NCBI RefSeq assembly: GCF_001642575.1 | Contig: NZ_LXNG01000008.1 | Span: forward strand, 1-64,000 | Origin: Xanthomonas floridensis | GTDB lineage: Bacteria > Pseudomonadota > Gammaproteobacteria > Xanthomonadales > Xanthomonadaceae | Reading direction: 5' to 3' | DNA: 64,000 bases | Shown: positions 57,413-64,000 of the stretch, piece by piece | How the letters are laid out: the number at the start of each line of letters is the position of its first letter | How positions within the stretch are numbered: the first letter of the stretch is position 1 | Position numbers and translations under genes: made by a program | The notes under the pieces: generated by a model | Told to the model about the DNA's origin: nothing | Databases searched by the model: none | What the model saw: the letters and a program-made list of their open reading frames with translations, nothing else

Positions 57413-59131
57413 TCAGTTGCCCGACACCAGCGAACGCAGGCGGCGCCCGATCCGGCTCAGCAACGACGGGCTGCCGGCTGGCTTGGCCGCGGCACGCACC
57501 GGCTTGGCGACCACCTGGGTGGGCTTGCGCGGCGCGGCGGGTGCCGGCACCGGTGTGGATGCCACGACCGGCTCGCCACCTTCGACCGGCCGACCGTTGC
57601 GGCGACGCCGCCGCTTGCGCGGTGCACGCTCGCCATCGACCTGGATGGACGGGGCAACGGTTGCCGCGTCGGCAACCACCGGCGGAACCGATGCAGCCGC
57701 TGCAACCGGCGCCTCGCCCTCCACACGCGGCTTGCGGCGCGGACGCGGCTTGCCATCGGCACTGCCGCCGTCACGACGACCGCCACCGCTACCACTGCGC
57801 GACCCGCCACCGCCCGGACCGCTGCGGCCGCCGCCACGGCGGGCCTCGTCGGCGGCGCGCTGCTCGCGCGCTTCGCGGAAGATCGTGCCCACGCTGTCGC
57901 CAGCGTCGTCGTCGACCTCCTCGCCTTCCACTGGCGTGCGCGGTGTGCGCGGCAGCGGGGTCAGCAGCTCAGAGGTCACCGGCTCGACCGGGATCTTTTG
58001 CTCGATGTAGGCCTCGATGTCCGGCAGGCTCATCGCATAGCGCTCGCAGGCGAAGCTGATTGCATCGCCCTCTTCGCCCAGGCGCGCGGTGCGGCCGATG
58101 CGGTGCACGTAGTCTTCCGCGTCGAACGGCAGGTCGTAGTTGTAGACGTACTTGACCCCGTCGATATGCAGGCCGCGCGCGGCCACGTCGGTGGCCACCA
58201 GGATTTCGAGCTGGCCCTTTTGGAAGCGGTTGAGCAGCGACTCGCGCTTTTTCTGCGGCACGTCGCCAGACAGCACGCCAACCCGGTAACCGTGGCGCTC
58301 CAGGGTGCGCGCCACGCGCTCGACGAACGCCTTGGTGTTGACGAACACCATGGTGCGCGCGCCTTCGCTGCGCGACAGCAGGCCGAGCAGCAGCGTCTGC
58401 TTTTCTTCGTCGGACGGGAAATAGATGCGCTGGCGCACGCGTGCGGCAGTGATGGTCTCGGTTTCGACCACGAGCTTCTCCGGCTCGTTCATATGCTCGT
58501 AGGCCAGCTCCAGCACGCGGTGGCTCAGCGTGGCCGAGAACAGCAGCGTCTGCCGGGTGCCGCGCTCGGGCATGCGCCGCAGCAGGAAGCGGATGTCCTT
58601 GATGAAGCCCAGGTCGAACATGCGGTCGGCTTCGTCCAGCACGCAGATCTCGCAGGCATGCAGCGAGACCACCTTGTGCTGCTTGACGTAGTCGATCAGC
58701 CGGCCCGGGGTGGCGATGATCACGTCCACACCCTGCTGCAGCAGTTCGCGCTGCTTGTCGTAGTCCACCCCGCCATAGACCAGCGCAAAGCGCAGGCCCA
58801 GGTCGGCGCCGAACTTGACCGCGTCCTTGTGGATCTGGATCGCCAGCTCGCGGGTGGGCGCCAGGATCAGCGCGCGCGGGTCTTCCGGCTTGCGGTCGGC
58901 CAGGGCCGGGCGGATCAGCAGGCGGTTCATCACCGCCACCAGGAACGCCAGCGTCTTGCCGGTGCCGGTCTGGGCCTGGCCGGCGACATCGCCGCCCGGC
59001 AACGCGACCGGCAGGGTCAGCGCCTGGATCGGGGTACAACGGGTAAACCCGGCGCTCTCCAGCCCGGCGATTAGCGCCGGATGCAGGTCGAACGAGGAAA
59101 AAGTCAAATCGGTCAGCGGTTTGTCGCTCAT
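57413..59131 (-). CDS. rhlB: DEAD-box RNA helicase RhlB
   Basis: The product has 572 residues, longer than the E. coli protein of about 420. The helicase core holds motif Q ([23 protein letters not shown]), [14 protein letters not shown], the DEAD box in [14 protein letters not shown] and [15 protein letters not shown]. The last 170 residues are Gly/Arg/Ser-rich and then Ala/Pro-rich, a low-complexity RNA-binding tail. The ATG at 59131 ([18 protein letters not shown]) is chosen. It is divergent from trxA, with rho next, the same neighbourhood as in E. coli, which supports the RhlB name over other DEAD-box paralogues. Confidence 0.92.
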   Translation of the reverse strand: MSDKPLTDLTFSSFDLHPALIAGLESAGFTRCTPIQALTLPVALPGGDVAGQAQTGTGKTLAFLVAVMNRLLIRPALADRKPEDPRALILAPTRELAIQIHKDAVKFGADLGLRFALVYGGVDYDKQRELLQQGVDVIIATPGRLIDYVKQHKVVSLHACEICVLDEADRMFDLGFIKDIRFLLRRMPERGTRQTLLFSATLSHRVLELAYEHMNEPEKLVVETETITAARVRQRIYFPSDEEKQTLLLGLLSRSEGARTMVFVNTKAFVERVARTLERHGYRVGVLSGDVPQKKRESLLNRFQKGQLEILVATDVAARGLHIDGVKYVYNYDLPFDAEDYVHRIGRTARLGEEGDAISFACERYAMSLPDIEAYIEQKIPVEPVTSELLTPLPRTPRTPVEGEEVDDDAGDSVGTIFREAREQRAADEARRGGGRSGPGGGGSRSGSGGGRRDGGSADGKPRPRRKPRVEGEAPVAAAASVPPVVADAATVAPSIQVDGERAPRKRRRRRNGRPVEGGEPVVASTPVPAPAAPRKPTQVVAKPVRAAAKPAGSPSLLSRIGRRLRSLVSGN

Positions 59132-59328
59132 TATTCCGTCTTCGTGAGGCGCCCTGGGCAGCCCGGGCGCGGCTTGCATCGATGCCGACAGCGTCGCAAA
59201 CTGCGGCTCTTGTGGCGGACAGCGCGGCTTCAGGACTGACACTTGATTCAGTCGCGCAATGCCCCAGTTTAACGCAATGTGGCGGCCTGCCCGATCGGGT
59301 GGGCCGTTTGGTTTCCAGGAGACCCAAC

Positions 59329-59670
59329 GTGAGCGACAAGGTTCAACATGTCGGCGATGCCGATTTCGAGACAGCTGTACTGCAATCCGGCGAACCGGTT
59401 CTGGTGGATTTCTGGGCCGAATGGTGCGGCCCGTGCAAGATGATCGCCCCGGTGCTGGACGATCTGGCCGATACGTACCAGGGCAGGCTCAAGGTTGCCA
59501 AGGTCAATGTGGACCAGAACCGCGCCCTGGCCATCAAGTATCACGTCCGTTCGATCCCGATGCTGCTGTTGTTCAAGGACGGTGAGGTCCGGGCCAGCCA
59601 GATCGGGGCGGTTGGCAAGGGCCAGCTGACCCAGATGATCGACAAGACCCTGGGTGGCGCGGCCGCCTGA
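59329..59670 (+). CDS. trxA: Thioredoxin TrxA
   Basis: The product has 113 residues. The redox motif is in [16 protein letters not shown] (Cys-Gly-Pro-Cys) and the cis-proline is in [28 protein letters not shown] is the usual third strand. The start is a GTG at 59329 with an excellent AGGAG ribosome site eight bases before it; the frame is open upstream but lacks family similarity. It reduces disulfides in cytoplasmic proteins such as ribonucleotide reductase. It is divergent from rhlB and 218 bases before rho, the order also found in E. coli. Confidence 0.97.
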   Translation: MSDKVQHVGDADFETAVLQSGEPVLVDFWAEWCGPCKMIAPVLDDLADTYQGRLKVAKVNVDQNRALAIKYHVRSIPMLLLFKDGEVRASQIGAVGKGQLTQMIDKTLGGAAA

Positions 59671-59677
59671 GTTGGGT

Positions 59678-59699
59678 AGGCGTCCAGCAATGGACGCCT
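59678..59699 (+). terminator. Hairpin after trxA
   Basis: A 9-bp stem AGGCGTCCA/TGGACGCCT closes a GCAA tetraloop, seven bases after the trxA stop. No T-run follows. It may end trxA transcription or stabilise the 3' end. Confidence 0.5.
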
Positions 59700-59807
59700 G
59701 CGCGGTTCGCCAGCAGTTAAATCCTGCCATGGCAGACGCTTGCGCGGTCACGCACCGCGGTGATAGTGTCAGTTGGTCCGGCACACGTTCGTGCGCCGCC
59801 GTCCCCC

Positions 59808-59825
59808 TCTAGAAACTCTTCTAGA
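59808..59825 (+). promoter_or_regulatory. Short inverted repeat in the rho leader
   Basis: TCTAGAA at 59808-59814 and TTCTAGA at 59819-59825 form a 7-bp inverted repeat with a four-base loop, 64 bases before the rho start. It could be an operator or a leader hairpin; rho is autoregulated in E. coli, but no match to a known site is claimed. Confidence 0.35.
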
Positions 59826-59888
59826 CTCCCATCTACCAATAGTTCGCCCCCTAGCTGGGCGCTCGCACCTTAGCGAGGAATCACGCAC

Positions 59889-61748
59889 TTGTCCGATCAC
59901 CCTTCCTCCGATACCGGGAGCAGCGTCGACGCTCCCGTCGAGAAGCGCGTGCGCAAGCCGCGCGTGAGCAAGACCGCCGTCGCCCATGACGATGCCGGCA
60001 CGCAGCAACCCAACCTGCCCTTGCCCGCCAGCCCCGCACCCGACGCACCCCGCGCCCCGCAGGCACCGTCGCACGCTGCCGACTCGGCACCGGCGCAGAC
60101 GTCCAGCGATGGCGCCGCTGCCAGCAGCAGCGCTCCCAGCGCCCACCAGGGCGGCGACAGCCAGGGCGAGTCCCGCGGCGAGGGCGGCCAGTCGCAGCAG
60201 CAGCGCTTCAATCAGGCGCAGCAACAGCAGAACCAGAATCAGGCGCAAAGCCAGGGCCAGAACCAAGGTCAGGGCCAGCAGCAGGGTCAGGGCCAGAACG
60301 GCGGCCAGAACCAGCAAGGCCAGGGGCAGAACCAGCAAGGCAATCGCCGCGACCGGTTCCGCAACCGCCGTGACCGCGGGCCGCGCGACCGCTTCGGCAA
60401 TGAAGGCGGCGGCATGCCGTCCTCCGATGGCAGCAACGAACCATTCGTGGCGCGTCCGCATCCGGCCGTGCCGGAAGGTTTCCCGGTCTATTCGCTGAGC
60501 GACCTCAAGCGGATGCCGGCGCAGAAGCTGCTGGACATCGCCGATCAGCTCAACATCCAGGAAGGCGTGGCGCGCGCGCGCAAGCAGGACGTGATCTTTG
60601 CCCTGCTCAAGGTGCTGACCCGTCACGGCGAAGGCGTTGCCGCCGACGGCGTGCTGGAAATCCTGCCGGACGGCTTCGGTTTCCTGCGTGCCGCCGAAGC
60701 CAGCTACCTGGCCGGCCCGGACGATACCTATATCTCGCCCAGCCAGATCCGCCGCTTCAACCTGCGCACCGGCGACCATTTGTCCGGCCGCATCCGCTTC
60801 CCCAAGGACGGCGAACGCTATTTCGCGTTGTCGATCGTGGACACCATCAACGGTGAGCCGCTGGAAGCCAGCAAGAACAAGGTGCTGTTCGAGAACCTGA
60901 CCCCGCTGTTCCCGCGTCGCCGGTTCCGTCTGGAACGTGGCGATGGGTCCACCGAGGACATCACCGGCCGCATCCTGGATCTGATGGCGCCGCAGGGCAA
61001 GGGTCAGCGCGCGCTGATCGTCTCCCCGCCCAAGGCCGGTAAGACGATGATGATGCAGCAGGTGGCCACGGCCATCACCACCAATCATCCCGAAGTGCAC
61101 ATGATCGTGCTGCTGATCGACGAGCGCCCGGAAGAAGTGACCGAAATGCAGCGCACCGTGCGCGGTGAGGTCATCTCCTCCACGTTCGACGAGCCGGCCG
61201 CACGCCACGTGCAGGTCGCCGAGATGGTGATCGAACGGGCCAAGCGCCTGGTCGAGCACAAGAAGGACGTGGTGATCCTGCTCGACTCGATCACCCGCCT
61301 GGCACGTGCCTACAACAACGTGGTGCCCAGCTCCGGCAAGGTGCTTACCGGTGGTGTGGACGCCAATGCGCTGCACCGTCCGAAGCGCTTCTTCGGCGCG
61401 GCGCGTAACGTGGAAGAAGGCGGCTCGCTGACCATCATCGCCACGGCGCTGGTCGAGACCGGCAGCAAGATGGACGAGGTGATCTACGAAGAGTTCAAGG
61501 GCACCGGCAACAGCGAAGTGCATTTGAACCGTCGCATCACCGAAAAGCGTGTGTATCCTGCGATCGACATCAACCGCTCGGGCACGCGTCGCGAAGATCT
61601 GTTGATCGAGCCGGAGCTGCTGCAGAAGATCTGGATCCTGCGCAAGCTGCTGCACCCGATGGACGAAATCGCAGCGATGGAATTCCTGCTGGACAAGATG
61701 AAGACCACCAAGTCCAACGACGAGTTCTTCAGTTCGATGAAGCGCTGA
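59889..61748 (+). CDS. rho: Transcription termination factor Rho with low-complexity N-terminal extension
   Basis: The product has 619 residues against about 419 in E. coli. The first 200 are an extension: a Lys/Arg patch (20-30), a Pro/Ala/Ser region, a Gln/Asn/Gly-rich block at about 99-151 and an Arg-rich block at 152-170. The Rho N-terminal domain follows ([20 protein letters not shown]), then the cold-shock RNA-binding domain ([19 protein letters not shown]) and the ATPase with Walker A PPKAGKT and [16 protein letters not shown]. The start is TTG at 59889 with GAGGA upstream; no ATG lies near. A strong terminator follows. Confidence 0.97.
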   Translation: MSDHPSSDTGSSVDAPVEKRVRKPRVSKTAVAHDDAGTQQPNLPLPASPAPDAPRAPQAPSHAADSAPAQTSSDGAAASSSAPSAHQGGDSQGESRGEGGQSQQQRFNQAQQQQNQNQAQSQGQNQGQGQQQGQGQNGGQNQQGQGQNQQGNRRDRFRNRRDRGPRDRFGNEGGGMPSSDGSNEPFVARPHPAVPEGFPVYSLSDLKRMPAQKLLDIADQLNIQEGVARARKQDVIFALLKVLTRHGEGVAADGVLEILPDGFGFLRAAEASYLAGPDDTYISPSQIRRFNLRTGDHLSGRIRFPKDGERYFALSIVDTINGEPLEASKNKVLFENLTPLFPRRRFRLERGDGSTEDITGRILDLMAPQGKGQRALIVSPPKAGKTMMMQQVATAITTNHPEVHMIVLLIDERPEEVTEMQRTVRGEVISSTFDEPAARHVQVAEMVIERAKRLVEHKKDVVILLDSITRLARAYNNVVPSSGKVLTGGVDANALHRPKRFFGAARNVEEGGSLTIIATALVETGSKMDEVIYEEFKGTGNSEVHLNRRITEKRVYPAIDINRSGTRREDLLIEPELLQKIWILRKLLHPMDEIAAMEFLLDKMKTTKSNDEFFSSMKR

Positions 61749-61772
61749 GGTCGGCCGGCTTCATCGAGAGAC

Positions 61773-61800
61773 AAAAGCCCCGCATTGCGGGGCTTTTTTT
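61773..61800 (+). terminator. Intrinsic terminator of rho
   Basis: The stem AAAAGCCCCGC pairs with GCGGGGCTTTT across an ATT loop and is followed by a run that totals seven Ts. It is 25 bases after the rho stop. This is a classical intrinsic terminator, the clearest in the window. Confidence 0.92.
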
Positions 61801-61978
61801 GTGGGCCAGTTGACCGAGATGCAGGCATCGCTTCGATGGATCTGCGTTGCCAGGCACCTGATCGATGGACTCGGCCCATCTAGGCGCCTTGGCGCGCTGC
61901 TTTCGCAGTGCCGGCAAAAGCGGCGCGCCCGGCCACACCCTGCGCAGGGCGTGCGCGCTTGCATCCGTGGTAGTGCGT

Positions 61979-62848
61979 TTAACCTTCCTGCAGCGGCGTC
62001 ATCAGGCGCACGCCTTCGCCATGCAGCGAGAACAGGCCCGAGCCCGGCAAGGCATCCGGGCTGTCGGTCGTAGCAGCAGAGCGTTGCGTGCTCCAGGACG
62101 CGCTCTGGCGCGGACCCGGCAGATACGACTGCCATTTTTTCTGCTTGGCATCCAGGTCCTTCTCGGACGCGGCGATGTCGAACGTCACCGGCACGCGCAT
62201 CTCCCAGAACGGCGCATTGCGCTCGGGCCCGGCCGTGGGCGGGGTAAACGTCCAGCTGCGCGCCTTGGCCATCGAGGCATCGGCAAATTCCTTGCGCCAG
62301 CGCGCACGCTTGGACTCGGGAACCAGTGCGGTGAGGTTGACCTGTTCGGCAACCACATCCTCCACCTTGCCGTCGCGTCCGATCTTGAGCAACAGATAGA
62401 CCACGCCGGTGGCCCCGCCCCTGAAAGCATTGACCGGGTAAGGCGGTGGCGCCATGTCCTTGGCCTGTGCGGCATCACCCTGCTCGGCCTGACCGCCAAA
62501 ATGCGCGCTGCGGATCGACACCTGATATTGATTGTCGTCGACCGGCCTGGCGACCAGCAGCAGACTCATCGGCAACTGCGTCGGCAGCGCCGTGCCATCG
62601 TCCTTGACCGGATCGAAGCGCCATGACGCAACCGACTGCTTGACCTTCTCGCGCACGACGGCAGGCAGTCGTTGTTCGTCCTCAAGTTTGACCTCGGTGA
62701 CCGCGCCAGCCGGGGTCAGGGTCAGCTCGCCACTGACATTCATGCTCGCTTCGATCTGCTGGCGCACCGAAGCGGACTTGGCGGGGGCACCGCCCATCAC
62801 TGCCAGCCCCAACGCGACACCCAACCCGACCCGTTGCTTCCACTGCAT
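61979..62848 (-). CDS. Secreted protein with TonB C-terminal-like domains
   Basis: The product has 289 residues. A signal peptide covers about 1-25 (VGLGVALGLAVMGGAPAKSA). The first half has GELTLTPAGAVTEVKLEDEQ and VKQSVASWRFDPVKDDG, and the second half PPPYPVNAFRGGATGVVYLLLKIGRDGKVEDVVAEQ followed by ARSWTFTPPT; both resemble the TonB C-terminal fold (A.G.V..V......W.F.P). There is no uncleaved N-terminal anchor or Pro-rich spanning region, so it is not a classical energy transducer. It is likely periplasmic. The ATG at 62848 is chosen for the signal peptide. Function unknown. Confidence 0.75.
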   Translation of the reverse strand: MQWKQRVGLGVALGLAVMGGAPAKSASVRQQIEASMNVSGELTLTPAGAVTEVKLEDEQRLPAVVREKVKQSVASWRFDPVKDDGTALPTQLPMSLLLVARPVDDNQYQVSIRSAHFGGQAEQGDAAQAKDMAPPPYPVNAFRGGATGVVYLLLKIGRDGKVEDVVAEQVNLTALVPESKRARWRKEFADASMAKARSWTFTPPTAGPERNAPFWEMRVPVTFDIAASEKDLDAKQKKWQSYLPGPRQSASWSTQRSAATTDSPDALPGSGLFSLHGEGVRLMTPLQEG

Positions 62849-63039
62849 TGCCGCACTCCTTCGATGTGAGTGACTGTTGTACCAGTGTGTGGGCGGAAAC
62901 GAAATGTTCGCACTGGCCAACGCTGCGCTGTTGCGAGCGTTGGGCAGTCCGCAGCGCTCGCATTACGGTGCTCGCGAACGCGCCTACCGATCCTGCGAGT
63001 GCCCCGCCATGCGGCTGCGTCGTCCAGCGCCCATCACCG

Positions 63040-64000
63040 CTACGCCAGCCGCCGCGATTCTGCATACGGCGGCGTGTCCGGGTAATCGTCTTCGCGCAGG
63101 CGCGCCTGTAGATCGCGCCACCATTGTGGGTCGAACAGTTCCGGGTGGATGTGCTTGACCGCTTCCAGTTGCGAGGACGGCAGACCCATGAACAGTGCGA
63201 AGCGCTCGGGGAAGACGTCGCGTGGGCCGACATGGAACCAGGGTTCGGCGGCCATCTGTTCTTCGTAGGTGGTGGGCGTGGGCCAGTCGCGAAAGGTGCA
63301 TTCGGTGATCAGACACAACTCGTCGTAGTCGTAGAACACCGCACGCTGATGCCGGGTGATCCCGAAGTTCTTCAGCAGCATGTCGCCGGGAAAGATGTTG
63401 TTGCGCGCCATGTCCTTGATCGCCTGGCCATAGTCCAGCGCGGCCGCATGCGCGGCCTCGGGCAGTTGTTCGCGCAGGTACAAGTTGAGCGGACGCAGGC
63501 GCCGTTGCACGTAGCACAGCGCGATCAAGACATCCTCGCCATCCTCGCTCAGGCTCATCGCGCAGCTGGTCTGCAGTTCCTGCAGCAGCGCCGGCGAAAA
63601 GCGCGATTTGGGAAAGCGCAGGAAACGATACGGCTGCGCGTCGAGCAGCCGGCCGATGCGATCCAACTGGAACACCAGTTCGTACTTGCCCTCCACCTGC
63701 GCGCGGCTCATGGTCTTGGGGTAGGCGAAACGGTCGCGAATGAGCTTGAACACCAGCGGATAGCTGGGCAGCGTAAACACCACCATGACCATGCCAGGCG
63801 TGCCATCGGCATGCACCAGCTGCTCGGACGGCTGCGCCTGGAAATGGCTGAAAAACGTGCGATAACGCTCGGTCTTGCCCTGCTTGGCGCGGCCGAGCAT
63901 GGTGTACAGCTCATCGACCGGCTTGTGGGTCAGCAGGCTGCGCAGGAATACCACCGCATCGCCCACCGTCGACAGGTCGGCTTGAAAATAACTGCGCGAA
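63040..64000 (-). CDS. aceK: Isocitrate dehydrogenase kinase/phosphatase AceK (partial, 5' end outside window)
   Basis: About 320 C-terminal residues are present and the frame is open to the window edge; the apparent start at 63966 is an internal Val codon. AceK switches isocitrate dehydrogenase off and on by phosphorylation to direct carbon into the glyoxylate bypass. Family segments include [41 protein letters not shown] with the ATP-binding Lys region, [27 protein letters not shown] and [20 protein letters not shown] with the metal-binding Asp residues. The C-terminal tail is normal. aceA/aceB are not in view. Confidence 0.95.
   Translation of the reverse strand, partial: SRSYFQADLSTVGDAVVFLRSLLTHKPVDELYTMLGRAKQGKTERYRTFFSHFQAQPSEQLVHADGTPGMVMVVFTLPSYPLVFKLIRDRFAYPKTMSRAQVEGKYELVFQLDRIGRLLDAQPYRFLRFPKSRFSPALLQELQTSCAMSLSEDGEDVLIALCYVQRRLRPLNLYLREQLPEAAHAAALDYGQAIKDMARNNIFPGDMLLKNFGITRHQRAVFYDYDELCLITECTFRDWPTPTTYEEQMAAEPWFHVGPRDVFPERFALFMGLPSSQLEAVKHIHPELFDPQWWRDLQARLREDDYPDTPPYAESRRLA

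Noticed and set aside
56696-59074. 792-residue plus-strand open frame
   Set aside because: It is antisense to ftsE and rhlB, both clear on the minus strand.
59769-61655. 628-residue minus-strand open frame
   Set aside because: It is antisense to rho; its hydrophobic stretch comes from the complement of the Gln-rich block.

Overview
The window is GC-rich chromosomal DNA from a gammaproteobacterium of the Xanthomonadaceae, most likely Xanthomonas. The evidence is gene order (def/fmt/rsmB divergent from a LysM gene, dprA, smg and topA; rhlB divergent from trxA-rho; ftsEX followed by rpoH), protein character (RpoD with a long acidic insert, Rho with a Q/N/G-rich N-terminal extension, TopA with a Lys/Ala-rich tail) and the GGGATTC-type intergenic repeats. 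Genus assignment is inference. Coding density is high and nearly every real gene has a long open antisense shadow.

Left end (1-9346) is accessory in character. It starts with the 3' remnant of an IS3-family transposase, then an S41 protease-like lipoprotein, an alcohol dehydrogenase-like MDR gene with an NmrA-type NAD(P)-binding gene, two convergent LysR regulators, and a DoxX-pirin-OYE ene-reductase operon divergent from the second LysR. A 770-base stretch without a gene leads to a tRNA with CAU anticodon at 9347-9422.

9423-18300 is housekeeping: rpoD and dtd, a lipid A acyltransferase, a GNAT acetyltransferase, a long RibA with a decayed RibB-like N-terminus, and two coupled bacterial PH-domain membrane proteins ending in a 7-bp plus 8-bp tandem repeat. 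18350-23551 is a surface-glycan block: a CDP-glycerol glycerophosphotransferase-like gene head to head with a WaaE-type glycosyltransferase, an O-antigen ligase/polymerase-like gene and an ArnT-like glycosyltransferase. 23601-35081 is the conserved block rsmB-fmt-def / LysM-dprA-smg-(two GYF_2 membrane proteins)-topA-tsaC.

35554-46017 holds two DUF4124 secreted proteins, an SDR oxidoreductase and a small lipoprotein flanked by two copies of a dispersed palindromic repeat, sppA, a MATE pump, a badly broken DUF3667 gene, and a pair encoding a DUF3106 protein and a membrane-anchored sigma-factor-like protein. 46018-53932 carries priA (preceded by two inverted perfect DnaA boxes), a GST, a NYN/OST-HTH protein, a Coa1-like protein with a microsatellite-encoded tail, ndh, a TRIC-family channel and rpoH. 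54131-64000 holds ung, a dual-receiver response regulator, ftsX, ftsE and rhlB on the minus strand, then trxA and rho on the plus strand, a TonB-C-like secreted protein and the 3' part of aceK.

The least explained items are the membrane-tethered sigma-like protein with its DUF3106 partner, the GYF_2-pilin-like / GYF_2-RDD pair, and the dual-receiver protein inside the ftsEX cluster. No CRISPR array, prophage or rRNA operon was seen.
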